Assembly (NCBI RefSeq): GCF_905171775.1
Contig: NC_053500.1
Location: 129,134,830 to 129,198,829 of the forward strand
Source: Rana temporaria
Lineage: Eukaryota; Chordata; Amphibia; Anura; Ranidae
Reading direction: 5' to 3'
Length of the DNA: 64,000 nucleotides
Shown: positions 10,966 through 22,079 of the stretch, one piece after another
Layout of the letters: every line of letters starts with the position of its first letter
How positions within the stretch are numbered: the first letter of the stretch is position 1
Position numbers and translations under genes: made by a program
The notes under the pieces: model-generated
Database searches by the model: none
What the model was told of the DNA's origin: nothing
The model's input: the letters and a program-made list of their open reading frames with translations, nothing else

Positions 10966-11337
10966 TAAGGCCCCTTGCACACTGGGGCATTTTTCATGCG
11001 GTACAGCGCTAAAAATAGAGCCGCTATACCCCATGAAAAACCGAAGGCTTTCACATTGAAGCGCTGCGCTAGCAGGAGCGCACCAAAAGTCCTGCTAGCT
11101 GCATCTTTACCGCGGTATAGGAGCGGTGTGTTCACCACTCCTATACCGCGCCTTCCCATTGAAATCAATGGGAAAGCGCGGTAATACCGCCCGCAACGCT
11201 TTTTCGGCCGCTAGTGGGGGTTAAAACCTCACCGCTAGTGCCCGAATATCGCGGTAAATACGACGGTATAGCCGCGCTACAAATAGCGCGGCTATACCGT
11301 CCCCGCAGCTCCACGCTGCAATGTGAAAGCAGCCTTA
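10966..11337. mobile_element. TAAGGCCCCTTGCACAC MITE
   Basis: The left end TAAGGCCCCTTGCACACTGG pairs loosely with GTGAAAGCAGCCTTA on the right. The inner arms ACCGCGGTATAGGAGCGG and CTATACCGCGCC repeat in inverse, giving a strongly CpG-rich hairpin. Non-coding. Confidence 0.7.
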
Positions 11338-11339
11338 GT

Positions 11340-11990
11340 GCCCATTTTGCTTATCCAGGTATCCTTTTAGTAAAGTGAACAAAGGGTATCAATTGCACCA
11401 ACAAAAAAGGTCAAGTGAAGACACACAGGCCCTATATACATTCAGGACTTGCTATACGAGCGGGTCAAGGCCTTGAGGGTTAATTCAGTGCACTGAATCA
11501 GGAATGGTCTTAGTCCTTTTGGACTGTAGTGCTGGGGCGCAGAAGGAAGAGTGCCGACATAAACAAGGTCATTCCTCTGCCCTCCTGCCTGGACTCTGAG
11601 CCCAAAGTAAAGTTGGTAGTTAATCCATTGAAGTATTATCATCCTTACTACAATTTGTCATCATTTTGGTGTTTTCCTCTGCTCTTGGGGTTCTTCACTT
11701 TGAGTCCCCTGAAAGCACATTCTTAAAGCAAGTTTACAGTAAAGCTAATTTCTGTGTTCACTACAATCGGTGTCCATTTACTGTGGGATTGGCACCAACA
11801 TTACTGCCAGGTGTACCAGTGGGGCCGAAAGGTAGAGTAAGCAACCAAAAAAATATTCAAGCGGCTCCTGCAGGGGTAACGCTCAACACGCATCCAGAGT
11901 TTCAGGTCATGCCCAGCCCAGTTACATACAGCATTTCTAGTTTTACAGGCCACCTTTAGCAGAGGCTAAAAGCTTAAACTGTGCCGGAAG
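11340..11990. other. mostly unassigned; no transposon recognised
   Basis: A stretch of ordinary composition next to the exon-like block at 11996. Minus-strand frames at 11442-11642 show no family motif. It is a plausible intron of the same minus-strand gene. Confidence 0.35.
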
Positions 11991-11995
11991 CTCAC

Positions 11996-12060
11996 CGTGG
12001 TTGGCAATGATGAACAGGCCCACCACAAAGTCCTTGCAGTACAGCAGGGTGGACAAATGT
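11996..12060 (-). CDS. candidate 65-bp internal coding exon, product unknown
   Basis: On the minus strand the block is preceded by AGTCTTGCAG (splice acceptor) and followed by GTGAGC (splice donor). Between them one frame is open and reads LLYCKDFVVGLFIIAN, a hydrophobic, membrane-like segment. The same frame has stops just upstream of the acceptor, as expected at an exon edge. Exon phase would be in 2, out 1. I do not recognise the protein. It may belong to the minus-strand gene whose promoter and first exon I place at 29.2 kb. Chance open frames of this length are common, so the evidence is the coincidence of acceptor, donor and frame. Confidence 0.4.
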
Positions 12061-12151
12061 CTGCAAGACTATGGCCTTGCCATCTACAGTGCCTGCCCAC
12101 ATAAAGAGTAAATAGCAAAGCTCCAGGACACCTAGCTCAGAGATGAGGGTT

Positions 12152-12500
12152 CAGGCTGGGTTCACACTAATGCGCTACCAGACACCACATTTGAGTACCA
12201 CCACATTGCTGTGCACATCAAATGCGATGCAAATTCAGTCATATGAACTTTATGGCTGAAATCGCATTGCATTTGCACCAAAATGGCGCAGGAAACTTTT
12301 TCGTCTGCACTGGAATTGGATCACATGGGTGTGATCATCCATACGATCCGATTCCTGTCCGATTTTGGGGTGTCATTAACTCTACATTGACACCTGCAGG
12401 GGTCCACAGAGCAATATGAACTGCCTGCCAGCGAGATGTGGGAACCTGCACAGTAATTGCATTTGTTTTCTGCATTGCACAAGTGTGAACCGGGGCTTAA
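12152..12500. repeat. CAGGCTGGGTTCACAC MITE
   Basis: The left end CAGGCTGGGTTCACACTAAT is matched by GTGTGAACCGGGGCTTA on the right. The interior contains short direct and inverted words such as AAATGCGATGCAAATT and GAAATCGCATTGC. Non-coding. Confidence 0.7.
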
Positions 12501-12509
12501 AGCAAAGCT

Positions 12510-12975
12510 GGGGTGAGGACATCACAGGATCCCTGGACAGGCAAGTTTCCCCAATATTAAAAAAAGTCTACAGTATTAGTAGTTACCGACTCAATTTTTT
12601 GGGTGGGTTGGCTGGAGCACCGACTTCAATAAACGGAGATCTGATTGTTTTTTTAGGGCGCACAGTTCTATACCCGATAAAAAAAAAGGAACATTTTGTG
12701 TGGGTGCTTTAGATTACAACAGGTACACAATGTACAGAAAAGTCCTACATTAAAGTCAAGTTACCCAGTCACCAATGAGATAAACAGGAGTACGGCCTAT
12801 GACATCCAATCATCATTACTAAACACTTTTGAACCCCAACAGACTATAGGATATATTTTTGACATTTTATTTAATTTTAGTAGTAATGGCAGCGATCAGC
12901 GACATTGCGGTGGAAAAAATGTCATTTAGTAAACAATCCGTCGTGAATGAAAGCCAATCATGACCATTTTGCTTA
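12510..12975. other. no gene seen
   Basis: The short open frames have no domains. A faint match to TTAACCACTT-family words (GGCAGCGATCAGCGACAT at 12888) suggests a decayed fragment. Confidence 0.4.
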
Positions 12976-12979
12976 CATG

Positions 12980-13452
12980 TTAAAGTGGAGGTTCCCCTAA
13001 AAATAAACTTTTAATATTGCATTTATGAGATTAATGACTAAAAAAAAAAAAAAAAAAAATACGTCCGTACATACCGTTTTCTATATGTGTTCTCACCGCC
13101 GCTTACGGGTATGATGGTCGGGGCTGGGCGTTCCTACTTGATTGACCGGCGCATACATCGCGTCACGAGATGTCGAAAGAAGCCGAACGTCGGCGCGGCT
13201 CTATACGGCGTCTGCGCACCGACGTTCGGCTTCTTTCGGCATCTTGTGACGCGATGTATGCGTCGGTCGGATGCCTGGCAATCAAGTAGGAACGCCCAGC
13301 CCCGACCATCATACCCGGAAGCGGCGGTGAGAACACATATAGGAAACGGTATGTACGGACGTATTTTTTTAAAAAAAACAGCCGATTCTAAGAGTCATTA
13401 ATCTCATAAATGCAATGTTAAAAGTTTATTTTTAGGGGAACCTCCACTTTAA
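12980..13452. mobile_element. TTAA-bounded, almost perfect palindromic MITE
   Basis: TTAAAGTGGAGG at the left and CCTCCACTTTAA at the right. The arms are nearly exact inverse copies over about 200 bases each: TATGATGGTCGGGGCTGGGC returns as GCCCAGCCCCGACCATCATA, and GCCGAACGTCGGCGC as GCACCGACGTTCGGC. TTAA is at both ends. The high arm identity suggests recent mobility or arm homogenisation. Confidence 0.9.
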
Positions 13453-13454
13453 GT

Positions 13455-13925
13455 GACTGCTACAGTCACAGGATTGCAGGGCATGCAGTACGCATGTGCA
13501 CTGCAACACATGCACAACAAAAAGCCTTGGGATGCCACCCACCAGCAGTAAATGTATCACTGGCGGTCAGCAAGCGGTTAAAGCGAGATTATGAAAGTGT
13601 GTATGAGGTGTGACCATTTCATTGCCAGAATGCCCCCAGAATAGCAGTAAGACAGCGAGTCACACAGCTATTCACACTTACCGGTAAGTATGTTCTAACT
13701 TGCACTGGCCTGGCTGAAGACCAGTTGACACAGTCTTTACGGAGTGGGGAAAGAAACACATGCAATCGGGGGGGGGGGGGGGTGGTAGACAGGAGTCTGG
13801 AACAGTGGCTTAACATCCAATTCTGCGTTAAAATTGGCAGAAGGGCGAGTGAAACTTTAGCGCCCTTACAATTGGCTTATGGTGAATATGCATCAATCAA
13901 GTGTTTTTGAATTGCTTATGCAATT
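13455..13925. other. no gene seen
   Basis: Contains a G run at 13768-13781 and otherwise unassigned sequence up to the mariner relic. Confidence 0.45.
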
Positions 13926-13931
13926 TAAAAG

Positions 13932-14760
13932 ATGAGAATGCCCACAAGGGACACAAGAAGCGGGCAGCCAAAAAACACAAAGGACCGGTGCAAATACAGA
14001 AAGCACGAGCCTTCGTACACGCAGATTGAAAATCGAGTACGCATGATGGCAGAAGCGTTGAACATGAACACGGAAATCGTGCGGCAGATTCTAAAGGAGG
14101 ATTTGGGAACTGGAAATAATTCTGCAAAGATGGTGGCTTGAATCTTGAGAGAAGATCAGAAAGAACATGGTCTTCAAATTTCACCCGATCTTTTGAAAAA
14201 TGCAGGAGGCGTTTCAAAGGTTTATTTACCAGTGATGAAACCTGCCATTTCCAGAATGATCTGGAAACAAACGGCAGAGCATGCAGAGGGAAAAAGGAAT
14301 TCATCTCGGCCGAAGCAGCATGCATGTCTCGTTCTCCGTTGTTTTCACTTCGAGTTCATAGAACATGGGACAAAGGTCAACCCACATTGTTACTTGGGAA
14401 TTCTAAGAAGGTTATGAGATTCTGTTCAGGGTAAATGATCAGGACTGGTCTGACAAATGGATTCTCCACCACAATGCTCCCACATATGAAGCCTTAAGTG
14501 TCTGCAAGTTCATGGCCCAGAAAAAAAAAAAAAAAAAAAAAAAATCTGAAACTTGATCCAAACCATCTTATTCCCCTGCGACTTGGTGGTTTCCAAAATG
14601 TAAAAATGCCTTCAAATTAGAACGTTTCGGACATCCAGTGAGTTGCGGCAAAGATGCTGCGCAACGTTATGGAAAACAAATTCCAGGAAGGTTTCCAGCA
14701 GTGGCAGTCATCCGAAAAAGTGCATCGCTTCACAAGGGGTCTACATTGAAGGCAACAGCC
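13932..14760 (+). pseudogene. decayed mariner-family transposase
   Basis: Pieces in three frames follow the order of a mariner transposase. RVRMMAEALNMNTEIVRQIL (13.98-14.10 kb) is the second helix-turn-helix. LFTSDETCHF near 14220 is the first catalytic aspartate block. RPKQHACLVLRCFHFEF, then NPHCYLGILRRL, follow near 14310-14415. WILHHNAPTYEALSV near 14460 is the second block, but it lacks the aspartate normally found between the last H and N. A poly-A run (14521-14544) then replaces part of the core, and FPKCKNAFKLERFGHP lies near 14590. Frameshifts, stops and the missing aspartate show it is dead. Confidence 0.8.
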
Positions 14761-14939
14761 ACTAGTGTATAGGCAAACATTTACAGTCCATTCCCCAAAT
14801 TAAAAAAAATTACATAACACACACCTCATTAGGTAAACCTGTTCAATTGCTTGGTAACACAAATTGCTAATGAGCCAATCACATGGCAGCAACTCCATGC
14901 ATTGGGGTGACCAGACAATACAGCCTGTCACCCCAATTA

Positions 14940-15479
14940 CCGTATTTATCGGCGTATACCGCGCACTATTTTGCCCTGAAAATCAGGGCAAAATCGTGGG
15001 TGCACGATATACGCCGATACCCGCTTTCCCGCCACGAGTTTGAATACTGCGCCGGCATATACCAAGCGCAGTACACTCGTGTATCTTCGGGCAGTCTCGG
15101 CGCCTCTCGCACTGACGTCCTGAGCGTACAGGGCGACAGCTGCCGAGCCTGCCCGACGATACCCGAGTGTACTGCGCTCGGTATATGTCGGCACAGTATT
15201 CAAACTCGGCGCAGGAAACGAGCGGGGAGGACGCCGCCGAAGACGGACGCCGGACCCGCCGAAGACAGACCCGCCAAAGACTGACGCCGGACCCGCCGAA
15301 GACGGACGCCCGAAGCCGCAGAAGGACGCCGGACCTGACGAGGCTGCCGATGGACGCCGCGCAAGACACCAAAACTGTAAGTACAAAAAAAAAAAAAAAA
15401 ATTTTTTCCCCACAGGATTGGGGGCCACTTTAGGGGTGCGCGGTATACGCAGGAGCGCGTTATACCGCGATAAATACGG
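14940..15479. mobile_element. TA-bounded CCGTATTTATCGG MITE
   Basis: Ends are CCGTATTTATCGGCGTATA and CGCGATAAATACGG, with TA on both sides (14938-14939 and 15480-15481). This is the target pattern of the Tc1/mariner superfamily. The interior is CpG-rich with inverted blocks (GAGTTTGAATACTGCG and AGTATTCAAACTCGGCG). Long frames here on both strands are artefacts of the GACGCCGGACC-type internal repeat. A sister copy lies at 59937-60417. Confidence 0.85.
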
Positions 15480-15539
15480 TATATTGCATCCATACCCTGC
15501 AAGATCACCACTCTTCTCTGTCCTCCTGAACCAACACAA

Positions 15540-15987
15540 AGTGATACTAAAGCCTAGTCTTCCCTTTCTTTAAAAATAAACCTGTTTTATTAACCTACTG
15601 TATGTGCACTTCGGTTTTGCACAGAGCAGCGCGGATCCTCCTCTTCTTGGGTCCCTCTTCAGCTCTCCTGACCCCTCCCTCCTATTGAGTGCCCCCACAG
15701 CAAGCAGCTTACTTTGGGGGCACCTGAGCCACAGCTCTGTGTGTCCATTGAGAGACAGCTGTGGTTTGGCCTGCCCCCTCTCTCCTCATTGACAGCAGCA
15801 GGAGCCAATGGTGCTGCTGCTGTCTTTCCGACAATCAGGAGGGAGAGTCCCGGATGGCCAAGGCACTCGTGCACATTGCTGGATCAAGATAGGCAAGTAT
15901 TGGGGGGGCTGATGCACACAAAAAGTTTATCCTAATGCATAGAAATGCATTAGGATAAAAAAACCTTCTGCCTTTACAACCCCTTTA
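15540..15987. repeat. partial repeat ending ACAACCCCTTTAA
   Basis: The right end CTGCCTTTACAACCCCTTTAA is shared with other repeats here (1446-1468, 52136-52158, 43529-43550). The left end is not defined and the interior has no domains. Confidence 0.5.
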
Positions 15988-15989
15988 AT

Positions 15990-16700
15990 GCAGAGCATTA
16001 TGCAATTATGCGCCAACTGGCTCATGATGCAAGCCCTTACCGTGCTTATATCTAAGTGGTCATGCATTATGCAATACAATAATCCTATATAAAAAAGTCA
16101 GATATCAGGAACTCATACAAGCAGTAGGCTTGCACCGATATGAGTACTTCCACTCATGCAAGTGCTCCAATACCTAAAACCAACGCTGTATCCTGGCCTA
16201 GGCCAACAAGGCCCAGGCCAGCACGGAAAGAGTCCCCACCGGCTTGCGCTACACTGTTAGCGTAGCGCCAGTCTTATGGGGCTGACTGGGCTGAGGCGCA
16301 AATTAGTCTAGTGCCCCCATAAAGCGGCCGCACTGCTTCCGGTATGCGTGCAGCCGGCATTCTGCATTTGCTTCCAATTTTAACTGTCCCATCATCCTGG
16401 ACCACAAACCCTCACTGTGCTATATGTTTTCTGCTGCTCCATTGGCATGGTTATATCTTCTTAATCTGCTCCATAAAATTATCAGAAATGTGTGCTTAAA
16501 GTAGAACTATAAGCAACATAGAAAGAGTAAGGAAGGGTTATAGCCCCGGTCAGTTTATATTTTACTATCCCTGTCCCATTGCAGAGATTTCCCTTCACTT
16601 CCTGCCCCATAGCCAAACAGGAAGTGAGAAAATCTATGCAAATTAAGGGAATCCCTTGCCCCCCTGCCAGAACTAGTCTCCACTCAAAAATTTCAGGATG
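15990..16700. other. repeat fragments, no gene
   Basis: Contains a piece starting CTTGCACCGATATGAGTAC (16127) that resembles hAT-type ends, and a CTTAAAGTAGAACTATAAG end (16496) followed by CACTTCCTG / CAGGAAGTGAG inverted words. None is complete. Confidence 0.4.
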
Positions 16701-16704
16701 GGTC

Positions 16705-17693
16705 TTAACCACTTAAGCCCCGGACCATTTTGCAGCCAAATGCCCAGGCCAGGTTTTGCGATTCAGCACTGCGTCGTTTTAACAGACAATTGAGCTGTCG
16801 TGCGACGTGGCTCCCAAACAAAATTGGCGTCCTTTTTTCCCCACAAATAGAGCTTTCTTTTGGTGGTATTTGATCACCTCTGCGGTTATTTTTTGCGCTA
16901 TAAACAAAAATAGAGCGACAATTTTGAAAAAAATTCAATATTTTTTACTTTTTGCTATAATAAATATCCCCCAAAAACATATAAAAAAAAAAATTCCTCA
17001 GTTTAGGCCGATACGTATTCTTCTACCTATTTTTGGTAAAAAAAAAAAAAAAATCACAATAAGCGTTTATCGATTGGTTTGCGCAACATTTATGGCGTTT
17101 ACAAAATAGGGGATAGTTTTATTATTTTTTTTTTTTTTACTACTAATGGCGGCGATCAGGGATTTTTTTCGTGACTGCGACATTATGGCGGACACTTCGG
17201 ACAATTTTGACACATTTTTGGGACCATTGTCATTTTCACAGCAAAAAAATGCATTTAAATTGCATTGTTTATTGTGAAAATGACAGTTGCAGTTTGGGAG
17301 TTAACCACAGGGGGTGCTGTAGGAGTTAGGGTTCACCTAGTGTGTGTTTACAACTGTAGGGGTGTGTGGCTGTAGGACTGATGTCATCGATCGAGTCTCC
17401 CTATAAAAGGGATCACTCGATCGATGCAGCCGCCACAGTGAAGCACGGGGAAGCCGTGTTTACATACAGCACTCCCCGTTCTTCAGCTCCGGGGAGCGAT
17501 CGCGACGGGGCGGCTATTAACGAATAGCCGCGCCGTCGTCCCGGATCGCTCCCCACGGGTTAGCGCCTGCTGCATGTACCGGGGGGGGGGTCCCGATCGG
17601 ACCCTCGACGAGGGGACGTACATGTACGCCCATATGCCTGTACGTGCCATTCTGTGGACGTATATGTACATGCGGCGGGCGTTAACCGGTTAA
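16705..17693 (+). mobile_element. TTAACCACTT-family element, full length
   Basis: It starts TTAACCACTTAAGCCCCGG and ends GTTAACCGGTTAA. Landmarks in order: GTGGCTCCCAAACAAAATTG, AATAGAGCTTTCTTTTGGTG, AAATATCCCCCAAAAACAT, GGCCGATACGTATTCTTCTA, ATAGGGGATAGTTTTATT, TTATGGCGGACACTTCGGAC, ATCGATCGAGTCTCCC and GGGAGCGATCGCGACGGGG. Terminal inversion is only about 5-7 bp. No protein is encoded; the many short frames are repeat shadows. Confidence 0.9.
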
Positions 17694-17699
17694 ACAGCA

Positions 17700-17955
17700 A
17701 CGAGTGTGGCCTTGACAGGAAGGGGTGGGTTATATTTAAATTAGGGGGTGCATGAGTTTAGTCAGGCCTAGGGCAGCACAAAGCCTAAATGCACTGCTGC
17801 CTAAAACCTACTGCTTTTTTGTGCAGTGCGATTCTTGTCTGAATCACATGAGGATCCCTGCACTGCTCCTGTGTGAACCCAGCACGAAACCACATGCAAT
17901 TCAGACAGGAATCACATTCCTGCTCAAATCATATGAGATTCTTTGCAGTCTGATT
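17700..17955. repeat. partial GTGTGAACCCAGC-type repeat
   Basis: Contains CTGTGTGAACCCAGC and internal GCAGTGCGATTCTTGTCTGA with partial inverse ACCACATGCAATTCAGAC. It is incomplete. Confidence 0.4.
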
Positions 17956-17956
17956 T

Positions 17957-17959
17957 GAG

Positions 17960-17990
<31 letters not shown>

Positions 17991-18013
17991 AAAAAAAAGA
18001 AAAAAAAAAAAGT
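17957..18013. repeat. 13-bp A-rich tandem repeat
   Basis: Four units of G followed by about 12 A residues. Confidence 0.9.
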
Positions 18014-18640
18014 ATGCATCCCCAGCAATCACACTGAAATTGAAATGGGTTTTAGTACACAGGTGGATTTAGAAGAGTTTGCAGTGGGCAGTACATAACA
18101 TTCTGCCTTGCTGTGAAGGGTTTTGGAGTCGGTTTCCTCCATGTTGTACACTATACTGTGTGAATGCAATCAAGTCTCGGTGGGTTTTCTGCAGATGTTC
18201 TGGCGTCCTCCCAAAATCTGCTAGTAATGTGACTGGCTTTCACCCAACGATGTCCCTTCTGCACGTATGACTCTGGTAGGGGCAGTCGCCTGTAAATGCC
18301 TTTGGGGCCAGAGAGGGATGTGAATAGTTCATTGTTCTCTGCAGGAGAAAGTGTAGGCGGCACGATATGAAGTAGCAAGTCCAAAAATCTCTCTAGTAGC
18401 CTTCAAATATTCGTACACGCCATAACGTCATGCCCACTCACCGAACATTGCATAGGTCTACATTTGCTGCCCAAAAAGCCTTGACCTACTGAGGTATGGA
18501 CACCACTAGACTTCTGAAGGCATGCTGTGGTATCTGAAATCCAATAATGACACCTTATAATTAGTGCATATATCAACACCTCCCTACAAATACTATACCA
18601 CTGCTTCATATGCATATTTAACCTGTAAGCTACCCGTGTT
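18014..18640. other. no gene seen
   Basis: Sequence of ordinary composition without recognised repeat ends or domains. Confidence 0.45.
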
Positions 18641-18646
18641 CCATCT

Positions 18647-19280
18647 ATATACTCGAGTATAAGCCGAGTTTTTCAGCACATTTTTTGTGTGCTGAAAATG
18701 CCCCTCAGCTTAGGCTCCATTCACACCTCCGCGACAACGGCGTACGCGGCGTATTTTGCCGCGAGTGTGAAACTTTTTTTTTTTTTCTTTTTCAAATTCT
18801 TCCCATTGCTGTCAATGGGAGAACGCCAATGTCGCCTGAAAAAAAGGGTCCAGGACTTTTTTTCAGGCGACAGGCGTACGGCGTCTATGAGATGTGAACC
18901 ATCTCCATAGACAGCAATGGGAATTCCCCCCTCTAGCGGCACAAGCGTCCGGCGTTTTGTCGCATAGATGTGAATGGAGCCTTATACTCGAGTCACTTTT
19001 GAGCCTGATCTCCCGGACTTTGGGGACCCAGTACCGGCCGGCCGAAGGTTCCCCTGATCCCAAACTTGGCACACGTTGCCCCACTCGTCCTCTACAAGTG
19101 TGCAAAGTTTGTTATCCGGGGGACCTACGGCCAGGGAGCACAGATTTTTCAAAGCCAGGCACCCCTTCCATAGACTCCCATGTTAAGACACAGCGAGGCT
19201 TGGACACAGCGAGGCAATACGTTTTCCCAGTTTTGTGTGGTAAACTTAGTGCCTCAGCTTATACTCGAGTATATACAGTA
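18647..19280. mobile_element. TATACTCGAGTATAAGCC MITE, interrupted
   Basis: Left end TATACTCGAGTATAAGCCGA; right end CTCAGCTTATACTCGAGTAT. A short hairpin AGCACATTTTTTGTGTGCT sits inside the left end. A complete second MITE (18713-18981) is inserted into its CAGCTTATACTCG portion. Confidence 0.8.
18713..18981. mobile_element. GGCTCCATTCACA MITE nested in Xho-type MITE
   Basis: Ends GGCTCCATTCACACCT and AGATGTGAATGGAGCC. TTA occurs directly before (18710-18712) and after (18982-18984), and removing the insert plus one TTA restores the host's CAGCTTATACTCG. A 3-bp TTA duplication is the pattern of PIF/Harbinger elements. The interior has inverted AAAAAGGGTCCAGGAC / CAGGCGACAGGCGTACG-type words. 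Confidence 0.85.
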
Positions 19281-19373
19281 TTTATCTACAAAACCACAAT
19301 TTTCTGTGCAAACGAATCAAAGGTTTCTCTGCACAAAACAAACTATTTGTAGTGACAGCTACATATCATAAAT

Positions 19374-20281
19374 CAGGGTTGACAAATGTGCTTGGAATCT
19401 AGGAGCCAGCTAAAAAAGTTAGGAGCCAGAAAATGCGGCCCTGTCCCGACGAGCTTGCGCACAGAAGCGAACACATACGTGAGTAACGCCCGCATATGTA
19501 AACGGTGTTCAAACCACACGTGAGGAATCGCCGCGATCGTTAGAGCGAGAGCAATAATTCTAGCTCTAGACCTCCTCTGTAACTCAAAACATGCGACCTG
19601 TAGAATTATTGTTAAACGTCGCCTATGGAGATTTTAAAGGATAAAAGTTTGTCGGCATTCCACGAGCGGACGTAATTTTGAAGCGTGACATGTTGGGTAT
19701 CAATTTACTCCACGTAACATCTTTCACAATATAAAAAAAAACTGGGATAACTTTACTGTCTTATTTTTTTAATTAAAAAAAGTGTATTTTTTCCCAAAAA
19801 AGTGCGCTTGTAAGACCGCTGCACAAATACGGTGTGACAGAAAGTATTGCAACAACCGCCATTTTATTCTCTAGGGTGTTAGAATAAAAAATATATATAA
19901 TGTTTGGGGGTTCTAATTAGAGGGAAGGAGTGAAAAATGACACACATTAGAATTGCTGCAATGCCAATATAATGTAATGCCAACGGCCACCACCAGATGG
20001 CGCCAGCTCACAGAAGCTTCCGAAGAGGTGGGGAATTCACAAGGCTGCAAAGCCGCGGCCTCAATTACCGGCCGTCGCGGACCCACTGCAATCGCGAGGT
20101 GGGGGCGCACGGAGACACAGGATCCTGTGCCTCCGTGCGCCCTCGCCGCACGATTGCGGCGGCCGGTAATTGAGGCAGTGGCTTAGCGGCCTTGTAGGCC
20201 GCGGCCTCAATTACTGTCGGGCGCCAGGTCACAATTTGTTGTCGCCAATGCGACCTGGCGCCCGGATATTGCCAACCCCTG
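19374..20281. mobile_element. CAGGGTTG-ended hAT-like element
   Basis: Left end CAGGGTTGACAAAT, right end TTGCCAACCCCTG. The inverted CAGGGTTGRCAA / TTGCCAACCCCTG termini are of hAT type. The expected 8-bp duplication is not seen: the left flank is TCATAAAT, and on the right the 39-bp minisatellite begins at once. The interior includes CTAGCTCTAGACCTCCTCTG and ACATGCGACCTG, shared in reverse with 30440-30830. The right third is CpG-rich (GGCCGGTAATTGAGGC, twice). No transposase. Confidence 0.65.
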
Positions 20282-20289
20282 CTGTGTAG

Positions 20290-22079
20290 AGATACAATGT
20301 GTAGAGTTCGGAGAATGTTGCTGTATACATATACAAGGTGTAGAGTTCGGATAATGTTGCTCTATACATATACAATGTGTAGAGTTCGTAGAATGTTGCT
20401 GTATACATATACAATGTGTAGAAGTAGGAGAATGTTGCTCTATACATATACAATGTGTAGAGTTCGTAGAATGTTGCTGTATACATATACAATGTGTAGA
20501 AGTGGGATAATGTTGCTGTATACATATACAACGTGTAGAAGTGGGATAATGTTGCTCTATACATATACAACGTGTAGAGTTCGGATAATGTTGCTCTATA
20601 CATATACAATGTGTAGAAGTGGGATAATGTTGCTCTATACATATAGAACGTGTAGAAGTGGGATAATGTTGCTGTATACATATACAACGTGTAGAAGTGG
20701 GATAATGTTGCTCTATACATATACAATGTGTAGAAGTGGGATAATGTTGCTCTATACATATACAATGTGTAGTAGTGGGATAATGTTGCTCTATACATAT
20801 ACAATGTGTAGAAGTGGGATAATGTTGCTCTATACATATACAATGTGTAGAAGTGGGATAATGTTGCTCTATACATATACAATGTGTAGTAGTGGGATAA
20901 TGTTGCTCTATACATATACAATGTGTAGAGTTCGTAGAATGTTGCTGTATACATATACAATGTGTAGAAGTAGGAGAATGTTGCTCTATACATATACAAT
21001 GTGTAGAGTTCGTAGAATGTTGCTCTATACATATACAATGTGTAGAAGTGGGATAATGTTGCTGTATACATATACAACGTGTAGAGTTCGGATAATGTTG
21101 CTCTATACATATACAATGTGTAGAAGTGGGATAATGTTGCTCTATACATATAGAACGTGTAGAAGTGGGATAATGTTGCTGTATACATATACAACGTGTA
21201 GAAGTGGGATAATGTTGCTCTATACATATACAATGTGTAGAAGTGGGATAATGTTGCTGTATACATATACAACGTGTAGAGTTCGGATAATGTTGCTGTA
21301 TACATATACAACGTGTAGAAGTGGGATAATGTTGCTCTATACATATACAATGTGTAGAAGTGGGATAATGTTGCTCTATACATATACAACCTGTAGTAGT
21401 GGGATAATGTTGCTCTATACATATACAACCTGTAGTAGTGGGATAATGTTGCTCTATACATATACAATGTGTAGTAGTGGGATAATGTTGCTCTATACAT
21501 ATACAATGTGTAGAAGTGGGATAATGTTGCTCTATACATATAGAACGTGTAGTAGTGGGATAATGTTGCTCTATACATATACAACGTGTAGAAGTGGGAT
21601 AATGTTGCTCTATACATATACAATGTGTAGAAGTGGGATAATGTTGCTCTATACATATACAACCTGTAGTAGTGGGATAATGTTGCTCTATACATATACA
21701 ATGTGTAGTAGTGGGATAATGTTGCTCTATACATATACAATGTGTAGAAGTGGGATAATGTTGCTGTATACATATACAATGTGTAGAAGTGGGATAATGT
21801 TGCTCTATACATATACAACATGTAGAGTTCGGAGAATGTTGCTCTATACATATACAATGTGTAGAAGTGGGAAATGTTGCTGTATACATATACAACGTGT
21901 AGAAGTGGGATAATGTTGCTCTATACATATACAATGTGTAGAAGTAGGAGAATGTTGCTGTATACATATACAATGTGTAGAGTTCGGATAATGTTGCTGT
22001 ATACATATACAATGTGTAGAGTTCGGATAATGTTGCTGTATACATATACAATGTGTAGAGTTCGGATAATGTTGCTGTA
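20290..22079. repeat. 39-bp minisatellite, about 46 units
   Basis: The unit has the form CAAYGTGTAG, then AGTTCGGATA or AAGTGGGATA or TAGTGGGATA, then ATGTTGCTS, then TATACATATA. The period of 39 is exactly 13 codons and most units lack stops, so frames of 540-640 residues stay open on both strands. They are not genes. Unit variants are ordered: units 3-12 (20373-20762) recur as units 17-25 (20919-21269) with one unit lost. One unit near 21870 lacks one base, which ends two of the frames. Confidence 0.97.

Noticed and set aside
14946..15539. 197-residue minus-strand frame
   Set aside because: Lies inside a CpG-rich MITE with an internal GACGCCGGACC-type repeat; overlapping frames on both strands are equally long.
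20290..22079. CRISPR-like array
   Set aside because: Units are continuous with no unique spacers, and the setting is a vertebrate genome.
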